NCBI GenBank assembly: GCA_965205845.1
Contig: CBDBIG010000002.1
Coordinates: 62,001-126,000, forward strand
Reading direction: 5' to 3'
Origin: CBDBIG01 sp965205845 [NCBI: bacterium]
GTDB taxonomy: Bacteria > SAR324
Length of the DNA: 64,000 nucleotides
The notes below the pieces were generated by a model. It was not told the origin of the DNA. It made no database searches and worked only from the letters and a program-made list of their open reading frames with translations. How positions within the stretch are numbered: position 1 is the stretch's first letter; every line of letters begins with the position of its first letter. This document shows positions 19,034-27,581 of the stretch, piece by piece. The translations under genes were made by a program, and so were the position numbers.

Positions 19034-19468
19034 TTAGTTGCTTTGCTTGCTTTCAAAAGCGACTTCAATTCGCTTGGGCTGTGCTTGTGGCAGTTTGCCT
19101 AAGCGTAGATTCAGCACGCCGTTCGCATAATTGGCCTCAATGCTCTCGGGGTCAATCATTTTACCCAAGTGAAAACTGCGCTTAAACTTGCCAAAAAAAC
19201 GCTCTGAATGCGTGCTCCCTTGGGCGTTTTCGTTTTCAAGTTTCTTCTCCCCATGAATGGTAAGCACACCTTCTTTTAAGTCAATGCTTAAATCGTTTTG
19301 GCTCACTCCGGGAATTTCCGCCTGCAGTAACACAGCATCCTCTTCCTCGCGAATATCGACGCTGGGTGAAAAAAATGGTTCACGCTCTCTAGCAAGGCCC
19401 AGCCAAGAATCACCAAATACCTGATTAAAAGCTGTGCTGAGGGAAGTGGGTTGATAAATCATGTTCAT
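19034..19468 (-). CDS. Small heat shock protein, Hsp20 family
   Basis: A 144-residue alpha-crystallin-type holdase chaperone. The N-terminal part contains PFFSPSVDIREEEDAVLLQAEIPGV; the core continues with LSIDLKEGVLTIHGEKK and SFHLGKMIDPESIEANYANGVLNLRLGK. The C-terminus has the short PKRIEV tail with an I-x-V element for oligomer assembly. The ATG is preceded by a strong AGGAG. Its leader contains a hairpin and a possible Shine-Dalgarno-pairing stem, and a CIRCE-like operator lies 145 bp upstream, so heat-dependent control at both levels is plausible. Confidence 0.94.
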   Translation of the reverse strand: MNMIYQPTSLSTAFNQVFGDSWLGLAREREPFFSPSVDIREEEDAVLLQAEIPGVSQNDLSIDLKEGVLTIHGEKKLENENAQGSTHSERFFGKFKRSFHLGKMIDPESIEANYANGVLNLRLGKLPQAQPKRIEVAFESKQSN

Positions 19469-19473
19469 AACAT

Positions 19474-19510
19474 TCTCCTTTGTTTTGGATAGAATCGTTC
19501 GAGGAACGAT
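19474..19510 (-). promoter_or_regulatory. Possible RNA thermometer in the hsp20 leader
   Basis: On the minus strand a perfect hairpin (ATCGTTC, loop CTC, GAACGAT; 19510-19494) is followed by TTCTATCC, which can pair with the Shine-Dalgarno GGAGAA across an AT bulge. Two hairpins, the last one covering the ribosome-binding site, is the layout of ROSE/fourU-type thermometers of Hsp20 genes. The pairing is short, so this is a suggestion. Confidence 0.35.
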
Positions 19511-19612
19511 ATGTTGACTGAATATGCATCTGGTTGAAATGGGCTACGCGGGCAGATTCTCAAGGGTTGTGCAGGCTTGCCCATTCAACAAAGCTGCTTT
19601 TCTCACTTTCTG

Positions 19613-19639
19613 TTAGCAGTTTATATTTTTAAGTGCTAA
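19613..19639 (-). promoter_or_regulatory. CIRCE-like HrcA operator upstream of hsp20
   Basis: TTAGCAGTT, nine bases, AAGTGCTAA. The consensus CIRCE element is TTAGCACTC-N9-GAGTGCTAA: this site keeps the exact 9-9-9 spacing, with two mismatches in the left arm and one in the right. It lies about 145 bp upstream of the hsp20 start. HrcA repression is inferred; no hrcA gene is in the window. Confidence 0.7.
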
Positions 19640-19836
19640 CGAGTCAACATATTTTTACAAGAAAATTCAAAGAATATTGAAAAGGCTCTCTAAGCAGCTT
19701 GCGCATTCAAGAAAATGCCGTATTTTCCGTTACACATGGTGTGAAGGGGAACCACCTTATTCTGCCTTGCCCCAGGGAGTGCTACGGCATGTTTTTTTGC
19801 GCTCATTTTGTACACACCCGTTTTCTGAGTTTAAAA

Positions 19837-20238
19837 ATGATGGGACCCGAACGGAAAACGGCCGTTTTAAAGCATGTATCAGCGCTGGGGTTATTGGTAT
19901 GCATTGCGCTAAGCACCCTAGGTTGCTCACAACCCAACATTGACCCTGTCACCAAACGCCATGGCCTTTCGGCAGAGCATTTACAACGCAGTGCGGCCTA
20001 TTACCGAAGCTGGGAGCGCGAACGCAATGCGCGCTACCTTAAGCTAAGTCAACGTGAATTAAACATGGCAGCCCAACGCTTACAAGAAGCCAAAGAAGGG
20101 ATGGGGCGTACCTCCCCTTTGTATTACCCCTTTTATCGGCAGCATGCGCGAATTTGCCGCAGACTCACCTCTTTGGAAAAGCGGGCAAAATACTACGGGA
20201 ATCACTTAAACGGAGCTTCTGATAATGGTTGTCGATAG
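19837..20238 (+). CDS. Small putative lipoprotein
   Basis: About 133 residues from the ATG at 19837 (an ATG directly after it is an alternative; the frame is open to 19699). The N-terminus has a basic stretch, a hydrophobic core (ALGLLVCIALSTLGC) and a lipobox LSTLGC with cysteine as the modified residue. The mature part is charged and helical (for example RSWERERNARYLKLSQRELNMAAQRLQEAK), with no domain I know. Probably a membrane-anchored envelope protein of unknown function. Confidence 0.6.
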   Translation: MMGPERKTAVLKHVSALGLLVCIALSTLGCSQPNIDPVTKRHGLSAEHLQRSAAYYRSWERERNARYLKLSQRELNMAAQRLQEAKEGMGRTSPLYYPFYRQHARICRRLTSLEKRAKYYGNHLNGASDNGCR

Positions 20239-20385
20239 GCTGCGCTTTATGGAATGCAAAGGGTGGGGGGGGGCATGCATATCTTGCATAAAAAAAGAGC
20301 ACGCTAAAAGCTATGGGGCGGCCTTTGTGAGCTTGTTGGATTACGTGCACTGGCAAAGGTAGACGTGGCTTAATAATTGCCCTCT

Positions 20386-21900
20386 GTGTGCCCATTCGTG
20401 ATACATTGGCGTGTGCGTAGAGCTTCCATTACTTTTGTTTTACTTGCCACACTTGGGGGGTTGTTTTTAACATTCCCACCACTTTGGCTTGCCACCTTGC
20501 TGGGAATTGTTTGCGTTGTTACGCTGCAAATCTTGCTCGTACGGCGGCATTTGTATCGTCAAGTGCCCACGCGTTCCCAGCAAAAACAAATGGCTCGAGG
20601 GATGCCTTTACACGAGGTTGAGCGTCGCCTTGCCGAAATGGTCAAAAGGGCAAAAGGCACGCCCCCACCCACCCACAAGCCCACGGCCAGCGTGCTACCT
20701 CAAGCACAAGTACGCAGTGCGCAGGCAACAGGCCATCCGCCACCACCCAGCACAAGCAAAAAACCAACCCTTAAGGGCATTGACCCAGGGGTGTTTCAGC
20801 GTTTTCAACAGCATTTGCAACAGGCCAGCAAAAAATTGGATGCCCCCCCCCAGGGGGTAGAAGGGGGGGATGTGCAAGACACCGTCAAAATTTCTACCAA
20901 AGTGCCCCCCAACAAACCTGCAAAGGTTTCTGCTTTGGAGGCTGTGCATCAAACTGCCGCAACCGTCAACACCAAAAATGCTGCTGCAAAACAGGGCGCG
21001 CCCACAGAAAAGGTAGATCTGGTGCAAAGCTCACCCTTTGTTTCCAGCCCAGACATGCCAGTAGAAAATTCCAGCGCACGCACTGGTTTAACGCAGCGGC
21101 CTGCTTTAGAAGCGCAAAACCCTGCCCTGCCCTTGCGTGAACCTGTAAGTGTGGAATGGGAAGATACCCTTAGCAATATAGAAACCGACCCAACCCAGCC
21201 CGCAACCCCGCGCAATGCACCCATGCAAAGCGGCAACCCCGAAGCTACAATGGGTAGCACAACGACCGACCAAGCACAGCGTATGCTGCAACAAGCCCTT
21301 GCAGCAGAAAAAGACAATCATTGGGCTGAAGTGGAAAAACACCTCACCCAGTACGATGCCGTACTTGGCAAAAAAAACTGGAGCATTGGCGCGATCCAGC
21401 TCCATTTACGCACAGCCATTCAAGGTGGGCACCATGTTGTAGCCCTACAAGGTGCAAGGCGTTTTGCCTTACAATTGCTGCACGCGGGCAACTTCCTCGA
21501 AAAGCAAGTGGAAGCACAATTCCTAAAGCTTGCAATCCCACAACAAGTGGGTGATCAAGCCGCTATTTGGCGTTTTTCGCTGCTGCTCGCCGCCAGCCAA
21601 GCATTGCAAAGTCAGCCTAGCAAGCACACCCAAGCGTGGTCTAAACTGTTGACCCAAGCCCAAGAAGGCCTTAGCCCAACCCCCAAAACCGTTGAAGCCT
21701 TAGACACCCAGCTAAAAGCGCACCAAAAACTGCCCCAAAGCCATGCCGCACAGCATCGTTTGCTCAACATTCTGGGGAAATTTTGCTTTCACCTAAAGCG
21801 CAACCCACAAGCCCAGCAGTATTATAAAATGGAATTGGCACTCAACAATCAAGCAGCGTCTGCCAGCACCAATGAAGGTGCAACATCTCACAATCCTTAG
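20386..21900 (+). CDS. Membrane-anchored protein with low-complexity linker and TPR-like C-terminus
   Basis: About 500 residues. Two hydrophobic segments near the N-terminus (ITFVLLATLGGLFLTF and LATLLGIVCVVTLQILLV) are followed by a long proline-, threonine- and glutamine-rich linker (residues about 90-300) and a helical C-terminal half (from about 305) whose paired helices look like TPR repeats (for example LLNILGKFCFHLKRNPQAQQYY). No enzyme motif. The start is uncertain: the frame offers TTG at 20377 and GTG at 20386, 20398 and 20413, none with a clear Shine-Dalgarno. Function unknown; it may be a scaffold at the inner membrane. Confidence 0.65.
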   Translation: MCPFVIHWRVRRASITFVLLATLGGLFLTFPPLWLATLLGIVCVVTLQILLVRRHLYRQVPTRSQQKQMARGMPLHEVERRLAEMVKRAKGTPPPTHKPTASVLPQAQVRSAQATGHPPPPSTSKKPTLKGIDPGVFQRFQQHLQQASKKLDAPPQGVEGGDVQDTVKISTKVPPNKPAKVSALEAVHQTAATVNTKNAAAKQGAPTEKVDLVQSSPFVSSPDMPVENSSARTGLTQRPALEAQNPALPLREPVSVEWEDTLSNIETDPTQPATPRNAPMQSGNPEATMGSTTTDQAQRMLQQALAAEKDNHWAEVEKHLTQYDAVLGKKNWSIGAIQLHLRTAIQGGHHVVALQGARRFALQLLHAGNFLEKQVEAQFLKLAIPQQVGDQAAIWRFSLLLAASQALQSQPSKHTQAWSKLLTQAQEGLSPTPKTVEALDTQLKAHQKLPQSHAAQHRLLNILGKFCFHLKRNPQAQQYYKMELALNNQAASASTNEGATSHNP

Positions 21901-22178
21901 CAAGGCAAAGTAAGGTAACCAAACACCAGACATCCCTGGGGCAAAAAAAGAACCCCTTTAGCACTGCCTTTATCCCTCCTTTTTTGTTACCATTCGCAAT
22001 ACATTGCGAGCCTTCCTTTTTGGTGCAACCATCAGCCGCTCGTACTTTCCAACGGCCTCAGGTTTTTTATGAAGTTCCTTATCCAATAAGCGGTGAATGG
22101 CACCGTTTAAACCTAATCTCCCGTTTTTAACCGCCCTGTTTTTTTTGCCCAAACACGCCAACCGCCTTTATTTGCACC

Positions 22179-23969
22179 ATGCTAAAACCCTATCAAGATC
22201 CCGCCAACCCACTCTACCGCCTCCGCCATTCGATGGCTCACGTGCTGGCCCAGGCAGTGCTTGAAATACGCCCTAACGCTAAACTAGGCTACGGACCTCC
22301 CACCGAGCACGGGTTTTTTTACGACTTTGAACTCGACCTCGCCATCACACCCGATGATTTTGCCGATTTGGAAATGCGCATGCGGCGCGTTATTGCTAAA
22401 AATCAGCCCTTTGAGATGCGCGAATATGGCGCACAGGCACTGATTGCCCAACTCGAAAAAGAGGGAAAAACCTACAAAGCCGAAATGGCCAAGGGTTTCA
22501 TGGAGCAAGGCGAAAAAACCCTTAGCATTTACCAAAATGGCGATTTCTCAGATATGTGCGAAGGTCCTCATGTGGAATCAACGGGGAAGCTCCCCACCGA
22601 TGCCTTTAAAATTGATTCCCTCGCAGGGGCATACTGGAAAGGCGACCAATCGCGCCCCATGCTTCAGCGCATTTATGGACTGGCCTTTGAACGCAAGGCC
22701 GATTTAAAACAATTTTTGCGGCAACGCGAAATGGCCAAACAGCGCGATCATCGCAAACTGGGCAGTGAAATGGGCATTTTTACCATCAGCGATGAAGTTG
22801 GCAAAGGCTTACCGCTGTGGATGCCCAACGGCGAAGCCATCAAAGGGGAACTTGAACGCCTCGCCATGGAGATAGAACACAAAGCAGGCTATCAACGGGT
22901 GTCCACCCCCCACATTACCAAAGAGGGGTTGTACCATACATCAGGGCACTTGCCGTACTATGCCAAAGATATGTTTGCACCCATGGAAACCGAAGAAGGC
23001 AAGTTTTATCTGCGGCCGATGAACTGCCCGCACCATCACATGATTTATAAAGCCCAACCCCACAGTCACCGCGACCTACCCTTACGCTTGGCCGAATATG
23101 GCATGTGCTATCGTTACGAGCAATCCGGCGAACTGGCAGGGCTTCTCCGTGTGCGTGCGTTACAAATTAACGATGCCCATATTTACTGCACCCCCGAGCA
23201 AAGCAAAGACGAATTTATTGCCGTCATGCAACTGCACCTCGACTATTATCGGCTGTTTGGCATTGAGCGCTATTGGATGCGCCTTTCCTTGCCTGAGGAA
23301 GATTCCTCGAAGTATGTGGGTGAGCGCCCCATGTGGGAGGAAGCAGAAGAAATTGTGATAGGTGCCATGGATTCTGTGGGGATCCCCTATGAATCCGAAC
23401 GTGGTGAGGCTGCTTTCTATGGACCCAAAATCGACATGCAGATCACCAATGTGATTGGTCGTGAAGAAACCGCCTCAACCAACCAACTCGATTTGGTAAT
23501 GGCCAAACGCTTTAACCTTACCTACATTGGTGTGGATAACCAAGCGCACCACCCCCACATTTTGCACCGCGCCCCTTTAGGGAGCCACGAGCGCTTTATT
23601 GCCTTTTTAATTGAACATTACGGCGGCGTGTTTCCCACGTGGCTTGCCCCCTTGCAACTGCGCATTTTGCCTGTGGGCGATGCTCAAAATGAAGCGGCCT
23701 ATAAGTTGGCCACCAACTTGCGCAACAAATTGCTTAGGGTGAATGTGGACGCTAACCGCGATACTTTAGGCAAAAAAATGCGCAATGCGCAGCAAAGCAA
23801 AACCCCCAATGTATGGATTATGGGCAGCCAAGAAGTAGAAAACCAAACCATTACCTGGCGGAGGCATGGCGAAAAACAGCAAAAAACCCTTAACGTACAG
23901 GCCGCCCAAACCTTGCTCCTTGAAGAGGTAAAAAAGCGCCTCGATTGGCGCGCACTCCCAGGGGGGTAA
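22179..23969 (+). CDS. thrS: Threonine-tRNA ligase, lacking the N-terminal TGS domain
   Basis: Charges tRNA-Thr with threonine. The 596-residue protein begins directly with the editing/SAD-like region (SMAHVLAQAVLEIRP, GFFYDFELD), so the roughly 60-residue TGS domain of the E. coli enzyme is absent. Class II motifs and zinc ligands are intact: RPMNCPHHH (Cys), YRYEQSGELAGLLRVRALQINDAHIYC (motif 2 and His) and HPHILHRAPLGSHERFIA (motif 3, His). The C-terminal anticodon-binding domain starts near LRILPVGD. The gap upstream shows no better start. It converges on dnaG, with the dnaG 3'-end array between the two. Confidence 0.95.
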   Translation: MLKPYQDPANPLYRLRHSMAHVLAQAVLEIRPNAKLGYGPPTEHGFFYDFELDLAITPDDFADLEMRMRRVIAKNQPFEMREYGAQALIAQLEKEGKTYKAEMAKGFMEQGEKTLSIYQNGDFSDMCEGPHVESTGKLPTDAFKIDSLAGAYWKGDQSRPMLQRIYGLAFERKADLKQFLRQREMAKQRDHRKLGSEMGIFTISDEVGKGLPLWMPNGEAIKGELERLAMEIEHKAGYQRVSTPHITKEGLYHTSGHLPYYAKDMFAPMETEEGKFYLRPMNCPHHHMIYKAQPHSHRDLPLRLAEYGMCYRYEQSGELAGLLRVRALQINDAHIYCTPEQSKDEFIAVMQLHLDYYRLFGIERYWMRLSLPEEDSSKYVGERPMWEEAEEIVIGAMDSVGIPYESERGEAAFYGPKIDMQITNVIGREETASTNQLDLVMAKRFNLTYIGVDNQAHHPHILHRAPLGSHERFIAFLIEHYGGVFPTWLAPLQLRILPVGDAQNEAAYKLATNLRNKLLRVNVDANRDTLGKKMRNAQQSKTPNVWIMGSQEVENQTITWRRHGEKQQKTLNVQAAQTLLLEEVKKRLDWRALPGG

Positions 23970-23972
23970 AAA

Positions 23973-24622
23973 TTTAGCCTGGTCTGGAAGGATTGGGAGG
24001 GCGGAGTGCGTGATTTTTTTGTGAGATTGCGCGTTTTTTGCGCAGGTAGGCATTGAGGGCGGTTTCGTCTTTTTCTAGGGTTTAGCCTGGTCTGGAAGGA
24101 TTGGGAGGGCGGAGTGCGTGATTTTTTTGTGAGATTGCGCGTTTTTTGCGCAGGTAGGCATTGAGGGCGGTTTCGTCTTTTTCTAGGGTTTAGCCTGGTC
24201 TGGAAGGATTGGGAGGGCGGAGTGCGTGATTTTTTTGTGAGATTGCGCGTTTTTTGCGCAGGTAGGCATTGAGGGCGGTTTCGTCTTTTTCTAGGGTTTA
24301 GCCTGGTCTGGAAGGATTGGGAGGGCGGAGTGCGTGATTTTTTTGTGAGATTGCGCGTTTTTTGCGCAGGTAGGCATTGAGGGCGGTTTCGTCTTTTTCT
24401 AGGGTTTAGCCTGGTCTGGAAGGATTGGGAGGGCGGAGTGCGTGATTTTTTTGTGAGATTGCGCGTTTTTTGCGCAGGTAGGCATTGAGGGCGTTTTCGT
24501 CTTTTTTCTAGGGTTTAGCCTGGTCTGGAAGGATTGGGAGGGCGGAGTGCGTGATTTTTTTGTGAGATTGCGCGTTTTTCGCGCAGGTAGGCATTGAGGG
24601 CGTTTTCGTCTTTTTCTAGGGT
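23973..24622. repeat. Six-copy 108-bp tandem array made from the 3' end of dnaG
   Basis: Units begin at 23973, 24081, 24189, 24297, 24405 and 24514, spaced 108 bp (once 109, an extra T). The sixth unit is the true 3' end of dnaG; the other five repeat its last 34 codons plus stop, downstream of the gene. The distal four units differ from the two gene-proximal ones by a G for T (GCGGTTTCG against GCGTTTTCG), and the gene copy alone has TCGCG where the others have TTGCG. Each unit contains a TGCGC/GCGCA hairpin. There is no spacer between units. Confidence 0.97.
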
Positions 24623-26353
24623 GAGGATTTGGCGTGTCGCTTGACGAATGGCATGCACATGGGCATTTTTTTGAATTTGATACAAGGATTGCTTAAAGGC
24701 TGCTTTGGGATGTTGGATGGCCTTCACACCCGTTGCAATGCGCCAATCCATGAGCAAGGCACGGGCTTGCGGGGCAGCGCTACCCAGTTTTTCAAGCAGG
24801 ATTTCCTCGTCCATTTCGGCAAAATCGGCGTCTTCAATTTGAAGCATTTTCCCATACAACACTTGGTAGGGCTTAAATAGCAAGGCTTCGGGGTCAAGGT
24901 TTTGGGAGGCAAAAGGCAGCAGTTCGCGGCATTGGAGCAACAAGCACAAGGCGGTCCCCTCTGCGTCCGATTTTTTTTGCCAGGGGTTTTGCGCTTCACG
25001 CTGTGGCGTGTTGGCATGGTCGAAGACCTCAGGCCTTTGCGAACTGGGCTGCAAAGGGCGATGGGTGCGCACCTGCACTGCCATGGGGGTTTTTCCCAAT
25101 TGTTCCACCAATACCTCAGCACGCAAGCCCAAGTATTCTGCTGCGTGTTGAATGGCACCATCGCGAATAACCAAATTTTGAACCCGTTGCAGCATGGGTA
25201 CCAATGCCTGCCATGCGTGCTGCTTGCCTTCGAGGCTGTTGCCATTTTGTTGCAACAAACTATGAATGGTCCACTCGAGCAAGGGTTGGGCTGCCTGTAA
25301 CACCGCTTGCATTTCAGAGGGGGTATGTTGGCGTAAAAAATCGTCTGGATCTTGCCCTTGGGGCAAAACCGCCACCCGTGCAGCCAGGCCCGCATCCAGC
25401 AAAAACCCGCCGCAATGCAGTGCTGCTTTCACCCCCGCCACATCACCATCAAACATCAGCACCACCTTGTTAACCCAGCGCTTAAGCAAGTGAATATGCT
25501 TAGGTGTTAGTGCTGTACCGCAGGTTGCCAGTGCCGTGTCAAACCCACGCTGATGCATGCGCAGCACATCCAAATAGCCTTCTACAATCAGGGCTTGTTT
25601 GCTTTTTCGGAGTGCTTCCATGGCTTGGGGCAGGCCAAAAAGCACCTCGCTTTTGCGATAGTGCTGTGTATCGGGGGTGTTGAGGTACTTGGCTTGAGGG
25701 TTTTTTTCAAGCGCACGCCCCGCAAAGGCAATGGGGTGTTTTAAGTGGGAGAATATGGGGAAAATGACCCGATGGCGCAAAAAATCATAGGCAGTGCCAC
25801 GCTGATTGATGCGTGCCAAACCCGCATCGATGCAGGCTTTTTGCCCAATGCGCTGGTGTTTTGCCTCATCGAGCAAGCCACTCCAGCCATCAAGGGCATA
25901 GCCTAGCTCAAAGGCCTCCCAGTCTTTGAGGGCAAAGCCACGTTGTTCGAGGTAATGGCGCACGCCTTTGGCTTGGGGGCTGTTAAGCAGCAATTGCTGA
26001 TAATAACCCAGGGCCATCTCCAAGGCCTTGCTGGCCTGCCAAAAGGGGCTATCGGCTTTTTTTTGATTGGGGAGATCAACCCCGTAGCGCTGGGCTAGGT
26101 GGGTGAGTGCTTCGGCAAAGTTCCAGCCCATGCTCGTCATGACAAAGTCAATCACGCTCCCCCCTTGACCGCAGCCAAAGCAATGGTACATGCTTTTTGC
26201 GGGGCTAACGGTAAAAGAGGGGGTTTTTTCGGCATGAAAAGGGCATAATCCCTTAAACCCGCCACCGCTCGGGGCGAGGGCGACACGTTCACCAATGACC
26301 TCAACAATATCGGCCTGTGCTTTAACCCGCGCAATCGTTGGCTTGTCTATCAT
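24515..26353 (-). CDS. dnaG: DNA primase
   Basis: Makes RNA primers at the replication fork. From the ATG at 26353 it has 612 residues; the frame is open to 26527, but those residues are not family-like. The N-terminal zinc ribbon (CPFHAEKTPSF then CFGCG), the catalytic core (FAGRAL, NTPDT) and the Toprim domain (LIVEGYLDVL, TCGTALTPKH, MFDGDVAGVKAAL) are intact. The C-terminal DnaB-binding domain ends in the 34-codon segment that is repeated five times downstream of the stop. The gene itself is complete, so the array does not obviously damage it. Confidence 0.95.
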   Translation of the reverse strand: MIDKPTIARVKAQADIVEVIGERVALAPSGGGFKGLCPFHAEKTPSFTVSPAKSMYHCFGCGQGGSVIDFVMTSMGWNFAEALTHLAQRYGVDLPNQKKADSPFWQASKALEMALGYYQQLLLNSPQAKGVRHYLEQRGFALKDWEAFELGYALDGWSGLLDEAKHQRIGQKACIDAGLARINQRGTAYDFLRHRVIFPIFSHLKHPIAFAGRALEKNPQAKYLNTPDTQHYRKSEVLFGLPQAMEALRKSKQALIVEGYLDVLRMHQRGFDTALATCGTALTPKHIHLLKRWVNKVVLMFDGDVAGVKAALHCGGFLLDAGLAARVAVLPQGQDPDDFLRQHTPSEMQAVLQAAQPLLEWTIHSLLQQNGNSLEGKQHAWQALVPMLQRVQNLVIRDGAIQHAAEYLGLRAEVLVEQLGKTPMAVQVRTHRPLQPSSQRPEVFDHANTPQREAQNPWQKKSDAEGTALCLLLQCRELLPFASQNLDPEALLFKPYQVLYGKMLQIEDADFAEMDEEILLEKLGSAAPQARALLMDWRIATGVKAIQHPKAAFKQSLYQIQKNAHVHAIRQATRQILTLEKDENALNAYLREKRAISQKNHALRPPNPSRPG

Positions 26354-26654
26354 GTGTGCATGCTTTAAAAAGAAGGTTTTTTTTAAGGCATCTTTGCTAG
26401 ATGGCACTTTGGTATTTTGCTTGCCCTGCCACCAGGGCAGCAAGCTAGCATGACGTGCTGTTGAAAAGATAGCTTCATAACTCTCATGCCGAGTTAACCC
26501 CCTAACCACCATTGGGCTTTTAACCACTCTCCTCCAAGCGTCTATTTCCAGGGATGTCTTTGCCCTGCCTGTGCTCCTTTTTCTCCTTTGTGGTGCGCGT
26601 TAACCCCGTGATGCCTTGTAAAAAACCATGTTTTTTGTAAAACAAAACGCCCCT

Positions 26655-27581
26655 TCAAAAAAGCCAACCCATGCCAGCCAATAGGCGTTGGTTGGATTGC
26701 ACCACCCCTTCGCCAAAAATAAAAGAACTTTGATGCACACGCAAACCCAATATTGCGGATTGGACGCGCAACAGCAGGCCCATTTGCAGGGCAGGGTAGG
26801 GTTCAAAGCGCGACTCAAAATGCCCATTTTCGTACTGGACCACCCCTGCAAACACCCCTAAGCCGAGGCCAAAATACCACGAAATCCACTGCGCCTTGGG
26901 TTGATAGTGCAGGTTGTACACAAGGTCCGCATGGCGGGTGCGTACACTGCTTAGCACCTTTGGGTCGTTGGCATGAGGTGGGCGGTTTAGGCTTTCTTGC
27001 GGGCGATGTTGGTGGCGTGCGTAGTTGAGGGTAATCGAGGAAAAAATTTTTCTCTCAGGAAAAAAGCCATGGGTATACGACAGCCCACGGTGAGAGACAA
27101 CACTAGCATTGCTGCGCGTTTGTGGGCGCAAACGATAGGGAATTTCCCACAACGAAAGGCGGGTGTTGGTGTGGCGGCGTAGGGTCTTGTGCCCGTAAAT
27201 CGACCCTTTTGGCACTGGGTGAGTGCTCACGACAGGCAAAACAAAAGCAGGGGCAACGGGCACTGGGTGAGTGCTCACGGCAGGCAAAACAAAAGCAGGG
27301 GCAACGGGCACTGGGTGAGTGCTCACGACAGGCAAAACAAAAGCAGGGGCAACGGGCACTGGGTGAGTGCTCACGACAGGCAAAACAAAAGCAGGGGCAA
27401 CGGGCACTGGGTGAGTGCTCACGGCAGGCAAAACAAAGGTTGGGGTAGCAGGAATACGGGTCCTTATTTGGGGCAGCAGGTATGGCAAAGGCAGAGCCCA
27501 AGCATCTCTCACGTTCGGCGACATCCCTCCAAAAATGCTTCCTGCCAAACACAGGGGCACCACGACAGATTTAAGGACCAT
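26655..27581 (-). CDS. Putative outer-membrane protein with 16-residue tandem repeats
   Basis: I start this at the internal ATG (27581), which overlaps the end of the upstream gene by 11 bases and opens a signal peptide (MVLKSVVVPLCLAGSIFGGM, cleavage probably after RDAWA). Five copies of a 16-residue repeat (FVLPVVSTHPVPVAPA and variants) lie at about residues 40-118, encoded by 48-bp units at 27211-27450. The C-terminal half alternates like a beta-barrel (YFGLGLGVFAGVVQYENGHF, AILGLRVHQSSFIFGEG) and ends in phenylalanine (LLAGMGWLF), the usual outer-membrane signature. Function unknown. The in-frame repeats may vary in number between strains. Confidence 0.6.
   Translation of the reverse strand: MVLKSVVVPLCLAGSIFGGMSPNVRDAWALPLPYLLPQIRTRIPATPTFVLPAVSTHPVPVAPAFVLPVVSTHPVPVAPAFVLPVVSTHPVPVAPAFVLPAVSTHPVPVAPAFVLPVVSTHPVPKGSIYGHKTLRRHTNTRLSLWEIPYRLRPQTRSNASVVSHRGLSYTHGFFPERKIFSSITLNYARHQHRPQESLNRPPHANDPKVLSSVRTRHADLVYNLHYQPKAQWISWYFGLGLGVFAGVVQYENGHFESRFEPYPALQMGLLLRVQSAILGLRVHQSSFIFGEGVVQSNQRLLAGMGWLF
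27211..27450. repeat. 48-bp in-frame tandem repeat, five copies
   Basis: Unit starts at 27211, 27259, 27307, 27355 and 27403; the last copy runs into unique sequence. Units differ mainly at one position (CGACAGG or CGGCAGG), giving Val or Ala in the protein. 48 is divisible by 3, so changes in copy number keep the frame. Confidence 0.95.

Noticed and set aside
23973-24622. CRISPR array
   Set aside because: The 108-bp units touch each other with no unique spacers, and they encode the end of dnaG.
24724-25395. 223-residue minus-strand frame inside dnaG
   Set aside because: Different frame from dnaG, without a domain; a shadow of the primase gene.
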